Shown here: piece by piece, positions 1 to 12,629 of the stretch
How the letters are laid out: every line of letters starts with the position of its first letter
Numbering within the stretch: position 1 is the first letter of the stretch
Assembly (NCBI GenBank): GCA_036583965.1
Contig: JAZBQD010000015.1
Location: forward strand, 86,007,309-86,071,308
DNA from: Prunella strophiata
Taxonomy: Eukaryota; Chordata; Aves; Passeriformes; Prunellidae
DNA length: 64,000 bases
Direction: 5' to 3'
Translations under genes and position numbers: made by a program
The notes under the pieces: generated by a model
Database searches by the model: none
What the model saw: only the letters and a program-made list of their open reading frames with translations
Told to the model about the DNA's origin: nothing

Positions 1-3000
1 TGCTGCATTTAACTTCATAAGAGATGGTTACTCCTGGACTATGTATATTAATGAGTTTTGAATGAGTGACGTTTGATAAAATATTCACCATCTCTTCAAC
101 TTTCTTTCATTTCTTTTCTTGCTGGAGCCCTTTCATATTTGAAAATTAATTATGCACACCATATTTAACCAGGGTGAAAATGAGACTTACATGGAACCTT
201 TCCAGCTCTTCATTACATATTTAATTGTTAAAATAATCAAGCTATCCATCACACATTCTGCCACCCAGTCATCTGTCACCTTGGAATCAGTCAAAAAGCA
301 CATAGAAAGAGAAGTGTAGTAACAGAAATTTCACATTTCTTGAGCTGAACAGTTTTGCTATTGAGAGGAATGGTGTTGGCATGGAATATCTGTATCGTGT
401 TTGCAAAAATAACAAATGGCATCTTCATGGCATCTTCTGTGCTTTGGGTTTTCCCCCATGAAGCCCTAAAAACTATTACCATGTTATAGGAAAGTTCTCT
501 TACTTTGAGAAATTCAAGATCCCTTGTCTTCTCATTGATTTTAGAGCCTGGCTAAAAATGCTTTACAAAGTGTGCAGTGATCTGGCCAGCATTTAATAAT
601 AGCAACAAGCTTTTCATCAAAAACCTGTCCATACACTTCACCAAAATGCTAGGAAACACAGACTTTGCTTAGTGGATGATGAAACAGAAACTCTAGAGCA
701 GCATCAGGCTACAGCAGTAATCCATCAAACATAACAAGGCATTTTGTGGAGCTGAGTCCTTTGTCCCAGAGAACCACAAGGTGAAGGATGAAATCTCCTC
801 CTGAGTTTGACCATAGTGCTCCTTTTACTGAGCTTTTCACATTCTAAGAGCTGCATAAAGTCTGCTGGGATGTTTCACTTAAAAATGGGGCTCAGTGCTG
901 CAGGATCAGAAACCCTTATGATGCAATTAATGCACAATATTTGAAAAATATAAAGTACAGAGAATTAATGGATTTTCAATGGACCCTTGGATTTTTAGAA
1001 AGTAGAAGAGTAAAGGTGTGACATGGAACAAAGTTATTTTACTTACATTGGTGTCATTCCCCGACTATCTCTCATGCTAAATGTTCATAATGTCACCAGG
1101 AAAACAATATTACAGACAAAATTTTTTAAATATAGGTATATTTCAGTAGTCATAAAATATAACCTGGTTTCAATTCACAAAGGAGCCTAGATGAGGTACA
1201 AGTTTTAACTTTTCATATTTTGCTGAAATTTGATTTCACTGTGTTCTCTGCTAGAGACAAAAGGATCAAAAGGAATATCTAATTCTTACAGTCAATCCCA
1301 CAGAGGTGAGATTTTCAAAGGCATTTTGGTGGGAACCAAGTAGCCCAGATAGTTTATTTAAGCCCAGTCTCACTGTGTATTTGTCTATAAATAAAGTATG
1401 ATTTCAATTTAGTATCCAATTTTACATAACAAAGAGGGGGCTTATAACTAGACAGGTCCAATGGAGCTCAGCAAAACTGTAGCTTTAAATGATTGTTATT
1501 TAGTTCTTTAGCAGTCCCTAGCAGAAATTGTGCATTGCCCTGTGGTGCAAAGGGAAAATAAGCTTTCTCCTATTTCATACACAAAGGTAGAACAAATACT
1601 ATTAAAATCTAGCTGGAGAGCTTTCTAGAGAGTATTAAATAAATCTCAGCTCAGGCAGACTGTGATGTATTGTGAAGGTCACAGCTGATATGAACAGTGA
1701 AGTAGCTACTTGCAGGGAAATAATGCATTTGGATAAAGAAGTTGTGCCTATCAAATAGGGATATGAACTGGAAAAACAAAAAGAAACCACCCAAAAACCA
1801 AAGCCAAATAAAAAAACCTACAGAAGATGTAAGAATCACAAAACAAAAGTCACCAACACCAGCCATAGCTTGAAAAGTATCAAGGACAGAACCAGTGGAG
1901 CGAATGATCTATCTTATAAATTAGACTTCAACTAGTGTAAAAGCAGCCAAAGTGAGGGCCCAATTGTTTTTGTAGCCTGTCGGAAATAATTTCAAACCTG
2001 ACAGGATACCATGGCTCGTAGTGTGATCTCACAGATTTCAGTGGTCATGCTGAGAGATAAGCAGAGAAGCACGGTAAAAACCCTGATAGCAAAAGCACTG
2101 CTGCCAGCTTTGCTGTACTAAAAAATTATCATTCACTCTGAATAGCGGATCAGGCAAGCACTGAATGGCTTCCCTTTCCTTCTCTCCCTCCTCCTCTGCC
2201 TGTCTCCCTGCTACCACCATCTTTCTTCCCCTTTCCACTCCCTGAGAGGACATGAAATGTTGTGTTTTATAGAATCGAAACCAGCTGTTATATCCAGTAA
2301 CAACAAACATTGAAAGAATTACACTGTCATCAAACTATCTTATGATATCATTAGTGTCCTAAATTAAAGCAAGATGATTGCCCCAGCAGAGAGCAATCAA
2401 CCATACACAGATACTAATGCTGCAGGTAGGTTGTAGAGTTCCACAGGAGGAGAAGGTGCTGTGCCCTTGCTCTGTAATTATGCTGGGAGTCAACTGACAA
2501 AGCCATTTCTTCAATTACGAATGGTGAAGGGCAGAGCCACACACTTTGTGTGCCTGTCTGAGATGGGGTGCCTGTTCCAGCTCCTCAGATTCCCAGTAGG
2601 GCTCTGCAGGCAGCTACACTCAGGTGGGAGAAGGACAGGTCATCTCAGCACTGCAAGACCATACAATTACTGCCTGGACCAACATGGAGCTGCAGGCACC
2701 AAGGGAAGCCCATGGGAAGTCGTGACATCTCTTTTGCTGTTAAAACCCTGGGGTTTCCTCAAGCAGGGCAAGAAGAGGGACTGGTAGATGAAGGGATGGG
2801 GGCAGAGGCACGTGGTTTGAAGTGCAGAGCCCTTGGGTGAGGGATGCTGTTGACTGCTTAACCCATAAATGTTCACTTCTGGCTGTTACCCTCTTTTTGG
2901 AAGTTGCAGTACTGACCAGCAGAATGGAAATGCCTCTGTTTTCTGGGGCAGGAAATATTTATTCCCTCTGACTTATAACCTCATATATTTGGACTAGAAT

Positions 3001-3744
3001 TTGCATATGTGCTATGTTGTGAGTCCCTGTCCAAAACTTATTCCCTGGAGATTAATATTTTCCTGGCAGAAAAAATGTTACAGTTTGAATCCATGTAATT
3101 TATGTGCACAATCTTCAAGCTGGTGGGGAGGAAAGAGAGTCCCCCGAGAAAAACACTAAGCATGGATTGCAGGGGACTGAATTCAGTTCTTAGTGTTGAT
3201 GCAGTTTCAGCTGTCAACAAATTCCTTCATTAGCCTGTACTCACTGTCCCAAGTGAAAAACAGAAATATTTTCTTTGATCAGCATGTCCAATTCCAAAGT
3301 AGCTGTTCAGGACAATAGTCATTTAACAAATGCTTTCATTTCTAGAGTCTATCACAATTTGATTCCAATAGCACTTTGGCTGTCTAGCTATGGTGCTTCA
3401 AACAACAACTGTGCTGGTGGGGCTCATGTGCAGCTAGAAAATGGGGTACAATTCCATTTAGCTTTTTCTCAGTGAAGATGCTCAGCTGAAGCTTTCTTGC
3501 TTCACCCCAGGTCCCCAGTACTATCTCCTCAGTTCAGTATCCAAATTTAGTGATCTGATACAGGTTAAAGGCCCACGACTTCTTCTTTTTCACCACCTGC
3601 TGTATCCTACAAACACTTGTACTAACACTAAAGGGATGGAAGATGAAAATGAGGAAAACCAGAAATATTTTCCTTCCAAAATTTTACATTGCTGGTGCTT
3701 ATATGTACTCTTGTAGACAAGCAAGAGCAATACCATCTTTGTTT
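1..3744. other. AT-rich unique non-coding DNA, no gene seen
   Basis: This stretch has no ORF longer than about 110 codons, no recognised repeat family and no splice-site pairs around an open frame. Short open frames on both strands around 2.46-2.88 kb overlap each other in conflicting frames and sit in a mildly GC-richer patch, which is why they stay open; none looks like a protein. An A/C-rich patch lies at about 1,770-1,820. It is best read as intergenic or intronic sequence of a vertebrate genome. Confidence 0.7.
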
Positions 3745-3865
3745 TGCAGTCAGGGAGTGAAATCACCGAAACATTAATTGCTTTGCCCCAGGTCACACAA
3801 GAATCTAGTGCAGGGCCAGAAATTTGACATAGATCTCCCATATCTCAGATCAGTGTCTTAATCAT
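3745..3865 (-). repeat. MIR-type SINE remnant
   Basis: The core reads, on the + strand, as the reverse complement of the conserved centre of MIR: a 'ttgccccaggtcacacaaga' block, then a 'gcagggccagaaatttga' block corresponding to the usual 'gcagagccgggatttgaa', then 'cagtgtcttaatcatg', corresponding to 'cgtgctcttaaccac'. The order and spacing of these three blocks match MIR in minus orientation. MIR is an ancient tRNA-derived SINE of amniotes, so a strongly diverged copy is expected in a bird. The ends are approximate. It is non-functional. Confidence 0.72.
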
Positions 3866-5494
3866 GAAATAACCATCAGAAAGTTTAATAGTTAGGTTAT
3901 CTGTGGAAATGGAAGGGCAGTTTATTGCTATGGTATATAAAGAGAGAAATGGCAGCAATGCATTTACATTAACTTATATTCTGATCTTGGGGAAAAAAGA
4001 CACTGTGGCATTCCCTGTTTATTCCCTCTCATTTACTTTATATGAAGTTTGCAGAGTTTGCAGTCTAAAGGAAGATGCTTGCACAATGCAAACTCAGTTG
4101 AGGACTGAAAAATCCTACTCAGTTTTTCACTCTTACATCATCAGTAGCCAGGAAGAGTTTTCAAAAATATTCCAGAAATCAAAGGTCCAGGAAAAGAGAT
4201 TCTTGTTTAATTTATCTTTCATCTGGTTTAATTTATTGTTCTGCTGGTGGCAGAATGCTGTCCAAAACGTGGAGGTCTAATTTCTTTCAAACTTACCCTG
4301 AAATTAGAAAGAAAAATCTTCCAGTCCAATTCAAGCTATCTAATTTCTAAGACAGAGTTACCTTCCTAGACTACATAAATATTAATACTGTTAATAGAAT
4401 AATAATATTCCTTCAATTTTGATTTCAAGCAATTATTTAATTTTATTAATCCAAACAGAGCAAGAAGGATTTCACTTGCCCATTTCACTTTCCCTTTTTG
4501 TGGTGCATCCTTCTGATTGCAAACTTTCAATAACTTTCAGTTTGCTGTCCTGCAGGTGCCAGACACACAGAACTGCTATGCTCAAACACAGGCGTGAGGC
4601 AAAGAGTGAGATTTTTGGACACTTTTCTCCACAAACACAGTTGCAGGAGGCAGCTCTCTGGCACTCACCACACTGAGGCATGTGCTTCCATTCCTGCTGG
4701 AGCAAAGGTTCTTTTCACCTAAGGGCAGAAGCAAAGGGGTGTGATGCTGCCAGGCACCCGGCTTCTGGAAATGAAACGCTTGGTCAAGCTTAGCTGATCC
4801 AGAACTGGCAGATCTCTAGTCCCATCAGGAAAGGAAATGATCATGTGGGCAAAAATCCTTTCCCTTTTCCAGATTTTAAAAGAAATGCCCAGGATTGGAT
4901 CCTTACACTTACGCTGGCCCAAAATTTCATCCAGCTACAAAGTCCAGCCACTTACAACATCCTTTGTTTTCTCCTTCACATATTTCATAGATGTATGTAT
5001 TGGTCTGCTCTCTATTCCATGTAATGATTCAAAATACTGACTGGGATGTTTAGGAGTATCAAAAGGCAGACTTTATTTTGAGCATCTATATCCAAGACAA
5101 AGCTGAGATTTTAGTTTATGGCCAACTCTGTGGCCTTGTGCTTGCAAAAAACAGCAGCAGTGGGATGAATCCTTCCTTATCTCTAGCAACTATGTACTGC
5201 TCACATCCCACGGAGGCCCCACATTGAAAGGCTCCATATATGGCTGGAATTCACCACAGGTAAGTGTTTCTAATATAGTGCTATTGCCTCCCTATCACTA
5301 GCATGACTTTCCCCTTCCTTCCCCTGATTTTGAAAGAGTTCTCAATTGCTTTTGTGAAATAAATATTAAGACAGCATGATGACAACAAAGGCTGGGAAGG
5401 CATAATAAAATTTTAAAACTGTAATAATACAGTAGGAGTATTGCAGTAGTGTATTATTATTCAAAGATATTGTAGAAGAAAGCATTAATTAAGC
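3866..5494. other. AT-rich unique non-coding DNA
   Basis: No gene or repeat is recognised. The 125-codon open frame starting at 3,903 contains low-complexity stretches, no domain and no supporting splice context, so I treat it as a chance ORF. Confidence 0.65.
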
Positions 5495-5642
5495 TTCAAT
5501 CATTTAACCTTTGAGGTAGGTAATATTACTGTACACACTTCACTAATGAGTAAACAGAGGCCTTCTTACAAGCCTTGCATGTTACAAGCCTTGTCTAAAG
5601 CTGCCCAGCAAGTAAGAAGAAAGGGAAGAGCAGTAATGAAAC
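5495..5642 (-). repeat. MIR-type SINE remnant
   Basis: The string 'tttgaggtaggtaatattac' followed by 'aatgagtaaacagaggc' and 'gctgcccagcaagtaag' parallels the MIR blocks 'ctatgaggtaggtactatta', 'gatgaggaaactgaggc' and 'acttgcccaaggtcacac...agtaag' in minus orientation. Inside it, a 12-base word (ttacaagccttg) is tandemly repeated at 5,566-5,577 and 5,582-5,593, a secondary duplication in this copy. The boundaries are approximate. Confidence 0.6.
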
Positions 5643-8600
5643 TAAAAGCAACAGAAAGTATTTCTAGCATGACATCATGCATTTTCTTCTCTACTTCTGG
5701 CAGCTAGCAACATTGTATTTCCCAAATTATGGTGGTTTTATATGTTTAACTCATGGATTAAACATCTTCCTGCCATGGTGTAGGAGTTGCACTCTTTTCT
5801 ATGGGTATTACTCCAGGTTTGCCCTTTTCTTCATTTGCTCACTGATTCCCTTCTTCCCACCCTGCTTGGTTTTCCTTGCTTCCTTGCTTCCAACCTGGCA
5901 TCCGAGGCAGCAGAGGTCAGAGGAGTCATATTCAAGTAAGAATGCCTTTGCAAAGGTGCAGGTTTCCAAAGGGTTCATTTAAAGCCTGAAAATATGGCAA
6001 CAGATCAGTCAGCTTCCTTTTAGCAAGTTCCAAACTGCAGCATCACCTATGGAGAGGAAACTTCTGTACACATTTCACTTGCTCAATCTGCACAGTCACC
6101 TCTTGGGATCAAGTCACATTCAGGAAAGTCACTCCCCAGGAAGAGAATAAAACAAGTGTTGATTTCCCAAATGATCACCATCATGTAAAATTTCCTCAAT
6201 GCCTTCCTGGAGAAAACAGAAGAATAAGAAAGTTAGGATGTACAACTATATCTACAGGGGAAAGAAAGCCAACCATCTTTTCTTTTACGAAACTGGACTT
6301 CTCAGGATCAAATGTAAGCCTCTTTCTGAGGCCTGGAGTGGTTCCAGACAGCTGTGGAGTAAGGGGGTGGGAGAGACAAGCTCTCCTCCCAGTGCATACT
6401 TATATGTATTTGTGAGTAAAATGCTGCACTATTCCATGAGCGGCACAGATAGTGTGCCTTGGAGATGCAAAATCAGTTAGGCTGGCACACCTCACAGAAC
6501 TGTGCACAGCAGAATTGCTAGCAGGAATATTAAAGGGGGTAGGTAATGAATGAAAATTGTCAAGGATCTGCCCCACAGTTATTTTAAACCTTCCTTTTTC
6601 CCCTGATCTCTGCCTTAGCCAGTGATGTTTCCTTCCCTCCTCATTTTGATTCAATAGCCCTGACAGAAGTCCGCAGCTCCCCCTCTCTCCCATTTATTCC
6701 AAGACATAATGTAGTAATTATACTTACATTTTTAAAGGTAGACATTTCTCCATAGGCCCTATCAACCTGTGGCCTCACGATTATAATTACTTGATCTACA
6801 GACTGTTAATTTTTTATCTTTCATAGGAATAAAGTAGCACAGGAATAGGACACAAGGAAATGCAGAGAAGTTGCAGACAGATACAAGTTAATGTTCTCTA
6901 ATGACTACAGTATATGACAGGAAATACAAATGTCAGGGGCATCAGAAAGTACATTATTTTACTTATATTTTTTTTCCTAATTTCTTATTTGTCAACATGT
7001 CAACAGACTCAGTGAAATGGATTAAATTTCTGGGTGGCTTCCTGGGTTATAAGCGGCAAGAAAAGCATCCAAGTAGGTTTTGTTTATTACTTTTCCAATT
7101 AGATTTGCATGGCATTGATGCTTGTTCTCAGGAGTCTATTTGCAGTATTGGGAAAGGGTGTGAGTGAAATGAGGCCAAATCCACGACAAGTTTCTACTTA
7201 GCCTAGTTTTCCCTCAGTTACTTATGACATTTCTGTTTTTCCAGCCTGTAAACAAGATGAAAACCAGGAAAAGCAAGAGTTGGTAATAACAGTGCTAACG
7301 CTGGCTGGAAAAAACTGGTCCAAAACAGCAACCCTGGCTTTGATTACATGTAGTAATCAAGCTGTGTTCATAATTACTTGACTTAATGTCTCAGGAAATG
7401 TTAATCTGCCCATGGAAATCTTAGTTCTAAAGACTGTATGATCCACAGACATCGGGTAAGAAGTTAAAGTACTTCATGCTTACTTTTTTTCCATTGTAGT
7501 TTCATGTTGGGGGACTGCTAACAGAGATAATGGAAAAGCTGGTTAGTAAATGGCATTTTTATCTTCTAGGCCAGGATGGTAACAATACTAAACAAAACAT
7601 CATGAACAAAACCTATTGACAAGTCAAAGAAGCTGGGTGCAACTTATACAGGAGGGTTTCGTTGGTTTTTTTTCCCACTAGAGTACACTAGCCTGACAGC
7701 ATATATTTTAATATACTTTAGTTATTATAGTGAGTTTAGTGAACTAGAAAAATACTTTCCTGAGGATATCACAATGTAGTAAAAGTACTCTGATATCACA
7801 GTAGATCCCAATGGTGACTGCTTAGGGTAAACTGTAAGTTTACAAATACTGTTTCATCAACATCTCCCAAAGAAAGACATACATTAGATGTCAAGACTGT
7901 CAGCTATGCCAAAGTAAATTACACAATTGCACATTGCATTCAAAAATAAAACAAAATTGCTTCAGGACTATACAGTTTATTGGGAGTGGAAGGTATGGGG
8001 AGACTAAAGGAGCTCAGGGGATGTGTGTTGTCTTGTTTATGTGGCAGGTAAGTATTGTGGTACTGCAGAAACTCTCACAGTCCCCATCAAGAGTTTGATT
8101 GCATTTGGCTAAGTTGTTTTCATTTGATGGCAAATACCAGTTTCTTTTTGTCTTCTGTGAGAGTCTTCCATCCTTACAACTATTCTGCTTCCCATTGTGG
8201 CCAGTTAGACACACAAAGAGCTTGGGGAGGGAGTGGGAGAGAACTTTGAGGAAAAATCATAGTTTTTCTGCAACACAGGAGAAGAAGTGCTTAAGACTAT
8301 ATTTAGGTTTAACAGAACAGCAAAAGTATGAGTAAGATCTGACAATCTGGATAATAAGCAAAATAAATTGTGATTATTTTGAGATGTACTTGAACTACCA
8401 GTTTTCAAGCATTCAGAAACTTAGGTGTTATTTCATCTTGTCAGCAAAACTCAACGTGTTTCTATAGATCAGAATTATTTTCAGCTATTTGACACAGGTA
8501 TCGATTTTCTACTGAGAACTCTGGATTTTATTCATTGTCAATACATCCTAGGTATGCCTTTGCCTCTTCCACGAGATCAGCCTGGTGGGTCTCAGCCATG

Positions 8601-9764
8601 GATGTGCTTGACTGATTGCACACCCAATTCTTTCTCTTCTGTTATTTCCAGGTAAGAAGCTCTAACAAAAAGCACCTGAAACTGTTGCTTGCTTCATGGG
8701 TAAGTGACCAAGCACTTCATGCTACTGCTCACATCTTGTGCAGTATTCTCCCTCCATTGATTAAGACTCCCATCCATACTGCCTTTCTGGTATATAATGC
8801 TATATATCTCTGCAGCCAAGGTTTCCCAAGGTTAGGAAAACCCTTGACAAATTTCATTAGCACTCTCTTGCTTTATATGACATGGTCAATCATGCAAGTA
8901 TTAAGTAAAACCTGTCATAAGATTGAGCCTGCAGGAACCTGTAACTGCAATACCTACTCCTTCAGCACAAAATACTGTCATGTGCCCTTTAACTTATTCT
9001 GCCCCACCTCAAAGCTCTTGACCAAATCCTCCCTTTATGCCTTGGTAATTTTCCACCCCAATGGTATATGAGTCCACAAATCTTCTGCACTTCACTTGTC
9101 TAAGAAAATCTTACCAAGAAGTAGCATCAGTTGAGTGTGGTAACAATACACATTGATGACCTTTGCTGCATTTTTCTCCCCTTTCATCCATTGTTTTTCC
9201 ACACTTTTTTATTATTTTCTCTGAAAACACATTCCAGTAACTTTCATACTCAAAAATGCTAGACCTGTAGGTACCCAGATTTTTATTTTAAAACCTTGAA
9301 TAAAATTAACATATAATGACAAACTAGTTTATAAAATTAAGAATATACAGAGTAAACAATTTTTTTCAGGTCATATTTCTGAAAATAAGCACCATGGAAA
9401 ATAGTTTCCCACAGGTGTCAATAGTGGTTCATAAAATTTTACTCAGTTATCAGAGCGTGTGGTAATTTAAACTGATTCAAATCATAGTGCTCATGGTAGA
9501 ACCTCCCCCATGTGTGTTATAGGTGAACAGCACAGAGGCAGTTTGGCAAGACTAAAAATATGGTGATCCTTAGATTTAAAAAGTAAATAAAAGGAAGATA
9601 CCTGGCTCAGACCTCCCCAAATCCTTTGTTCTTTATAGCTAGCAATATAAAAACAAATAAACAAACAAATCAGCCCATCTCAGAGGTAAGCCATGCATAG
9701 AACTTCATCCCCACATATTTCTGCCTAGAAAATATCTCTGCATTTATTTGCTGTATGCAAAACT
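5643..9764. other. AT-rich unique non-coding DNA
   Basis: No gene is recognised. The longest open frame is 8,616-9,071 (151 codons, + strand). It is rich in Leu, Ser, Thr and His with no domain and no flanking splice or polyadenylation logic, so it is probably chance. No tandem or interspersed repeat is recognised in the rest. Confidence 0.65.
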
Positions 9765-10420
9765 GCTGACTGGCGCAGCAACCGTAGAGTGACTAATATA
9801 TCACTGTAATCAAGGACAGCTGGTTTTCTTGTGGAGTTACCAAATTCTCTTCAGGAGCCCTAGCTTCTAATTATCTCTAACTAGGAGCAGCCTCCACCTT
9901 GCCTTCCCTCCCCAGCAATACAAGAGACCGCGGTGCAGCACCCCCAGCCTCCAACTCTGGCTCCCACACCACGGGAGGCGATGTATTAAACATACAATGC
10001 ATGTTCTAATAAGTGGAGCCAACGAGAGCTAAAGAGCTTGCAGCTGCTGGTACCACCTGTGTCCCTTCGCTTCCAGCCAGAACAATCTCCTCTCTGCAGT
10101 CCCTAGTTGTGGCGAGAGATAAAAGAGGCAGAAAGTGAGAGTGACATGTCTGGCTCGTGTCCTGCTCCCGTCATGAAGGAGCCAGTTGATCTGGAAAGCT
10201 TGCTTGCTCCCTCTGTGCATGTGGATGATTGGGCCTGTTTCCCCCCCAAGCAAGCAAACACAAAGTGGCCATGTATGAATTTCCTACTTGTACCTCTGTG
10301 GAGAGTGCCCCACACGCTTGTTGCCATAGTTCATGGAAGTGCAATTTCATTAGTCATCCCTGTTGGCTTCCTGAGTCGTGAGGATTGCTGTGAGATGGTA
10401 AACTTGGCTTGAACAGGGAA
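9765..10420. promoter_or_regulatory. Candidate conserved non-coding element
   Basis: This block differs from its flanks. It is GC-richer, keeps scattered CpGs (for example around 9,770-9,783, 9,929-9,932, 9,973-9,980, 10,022 and 10,112) in an otherwise CpG-poor window, and holds no repeat. It carries homeodomain-like TAAT words ('ctaattatctctaa', 'ctaataagtgg') and E-boxes (cagctg at 10,042, cagctgg near 9,829). A 101-codon open frame on + (10,107-10,412) and overlapping minus frames exist but conflict with each other and look like by-products of composition. The regulatory call is inference from composition; conservation was not tested. An unannotated exon is the alternative. Confidence 0.35.
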
Positions 10421-12411
10421 CAGACCTGATGGGTAAATGTGGCTTTGGCAGACTGAATGGAAATCAATCCTGAGATCCATTTTTTTTTAAGAGACATTTT
10501 TATAAAGGCTGTTGACAGAGAACTGGGGTATTTTTTTTAACCCTCCTCTTTTTTTTTTAATATGCTGTTTCTTTTTCCCTTGCCTGACTGAGTGGTGATA
10601 TGGATGCCTTTCAAAGTTTGGAATTATCTGTTGGCCATTTCACTGCCTCAGGAAAACTGGCATCCGTTCAGGGATCAGAAAGACCATCAGTAGTTTGGAT
10701 CTTTTTCCTTTCACATGGAGTTTTGTTTTGCTTTTTCCCTTTCCATGTATTTCATTTCTGAGTTGGCTGTTTTGAATCAATGCCCATCTTGGGCCAGATT
10801 GTGCCATTAAAGCACTGGCCAGTGTTGTGGCCTGGATGGAAGCAGGGCTGGCAGAAATAGGCACTCACATAGATTCACACTAGATTATTACCAGCATTAG
10901 TTATCAACAATGAGAACTGAATCTGTTCCTTACCTAATTCCTACTGTAGTCTCAACTAGACTTACCTTTCTTGGAACATCACCTGCAGGTTTATCTACTC
11001 ATTTTAGATATCCTCACTTAGCTGACATTCCAAGCATGAGTGCTGGAGAAAATTCCCTCAGACACATTTTATGAACGACACCTGTACTCCTACAGTCTTG
11101 CCCTTCTTACTTTTCAAATGCAGGGACCTTATTCCTTCCCTTTCCCTTGCATCATATCGGAACAGTTGCTGCCAGACAGGACTAACAGGCACAACAGAAC
11201 TTCTCTCTTTTTGCTCCAACATAGACTTGACTCCTTCTGTTTCAATTTAACATAAACTAATGACCCAAACTGCAAAGATATTTTAGCTTTGTAGTATGGA
11301 ATCTGGGCTCTTTGAGCTATCACAAAGCTCTGTTTATAACACCATTATTTCCTTTAGACACATCTTCTCTTCAACGTAGAAATACTGTTCACAAACATTT
11401 TGAGGATTCCTTGTGCTTGCCCAGAATTTTTGAATCCACAACAGCATTGGCAAGGAGGGTTTTCCCAGAGGTTTTTCCTCTAGCTAGGACAACTCTGAGT
11501 TTGAATATATTTCTTCCACAATTTAGAAAGGAAGCAATTGGATGTGGGGCTATGATAACTGTTCCAGTCATTGCAGCAGTTGTTTTCTTATTACTACATT
11601 ATAGTGAGTATTCATAATACCCACATCAAATTATCTAGTACAAGCAATGCAGCAGATGAAAATACTTTCTTTGCTTCTCTGAATTTCCTCACAGAAGAGC
11701 TCTCCCTCCTCCCTGACTACACAAAGAGCCTGAGACTCCTCAAAAGCTAACTTAGCAGGTGACTGAGGTTGGTGGTCTGAATATCCCACTGTGCCACTGC
11801 CTATTTACTGCTCCGTGTGCTGTTTGTTTCATAGTCACTGTTACATGCTTTGTTCTCCTCTGTGAAATGCTCTGTAAAGCCTCAGATGCTGTGAGAAAAG
11901 ATTCTTGCATTTAATGGCCTGATTGACTATGACTGGTCTTGGAACAGAATGAGCACAAGGGGTACATTGAACAACTTAGGGGACAATGTTATTTGATATT
12001 CCTTCCAGTAAATACATCAAGCAGAAAGTGGCCATGTTAAACAAACAGCCTGCTCTGTATCTATACCATTAGTTCTGATAGTAAAGGGGGAGTAAAAAAG
12101 TTGACCCTCCATCTTTCCATGTTTCCATGTTTCCATCTTTCTGGAAGCCCATGGCAGCTTCCAGAATTTGTTTTTGTATTTGCACTGTATCTCATTCTTT
12201 TCAATCATTGCAACACTGGCATTAGACCAATTTCATTTCTCTTGGCCTCTTTCTTGCTTGTCCTTTGTATGCACTGATGGTCCAGTCCTATAATGTGGCA
12301 GATGCTGTCAGGAAGCAGAGGGAAATTGAATATTGCCCTGCACCTTCAAAGAATGAAGCAAAAGACAGCCCAGACTTTTCCAATTGTTGCTAAGTTATTA
12401 CTTCTCTTATT

Positions 12412-12430
12412 TTATTATTATTATTATTAT
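12412..12430. repeat. (TTA)n microsatellite
   Basis: About six uninterrupted TTA units lie within a longer T/A-rich run. It is a simple sequence repeat with no coding content. Confidence 0.9.
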
Positions 12431-12592
12431 TTTTCAGACATTGGACACATACTAGTTAACAGTATGTGGCAATTGACACTGTAAGTCTACCAGAAAGTGT
12501 TTATTTTCTTTAGGAACAATTGACTCTTTAATTGTGTTCCTCCACTCCTTTTACAAACATACTATTTATGCAAACCACTAAGGGAGGCAGAT

Positions 12593-12629
12593 ATCCATCC
12601 ATCCATCTGTCCATCCATCCATCCATCCA
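12593..12629. repeat. (ATCC)n microsatellite
   Basis: A tetranucleotide repeat of about nine units with one interruption (ctgt after the fourth unit). On the opposite strand it produces the Trp/Met/Asp/Gly-repeating open frame seen there, which is an artefact. Confidence 0.93.

Noticed and set aside
2568..2600. 'gcctgttccagctcctcag' as a minus-strand CR1 fragment
   Set aside because: Only about ten bases match the CR1 'cctgttcca' word and the flanks do not continue the similarity.
8616..9071. 151-codon plus-strand ORF
   Set aside because: Leu/Ser/Thr/His-rich with no recognisable family and no splice or polyA context; chance length for this composition.
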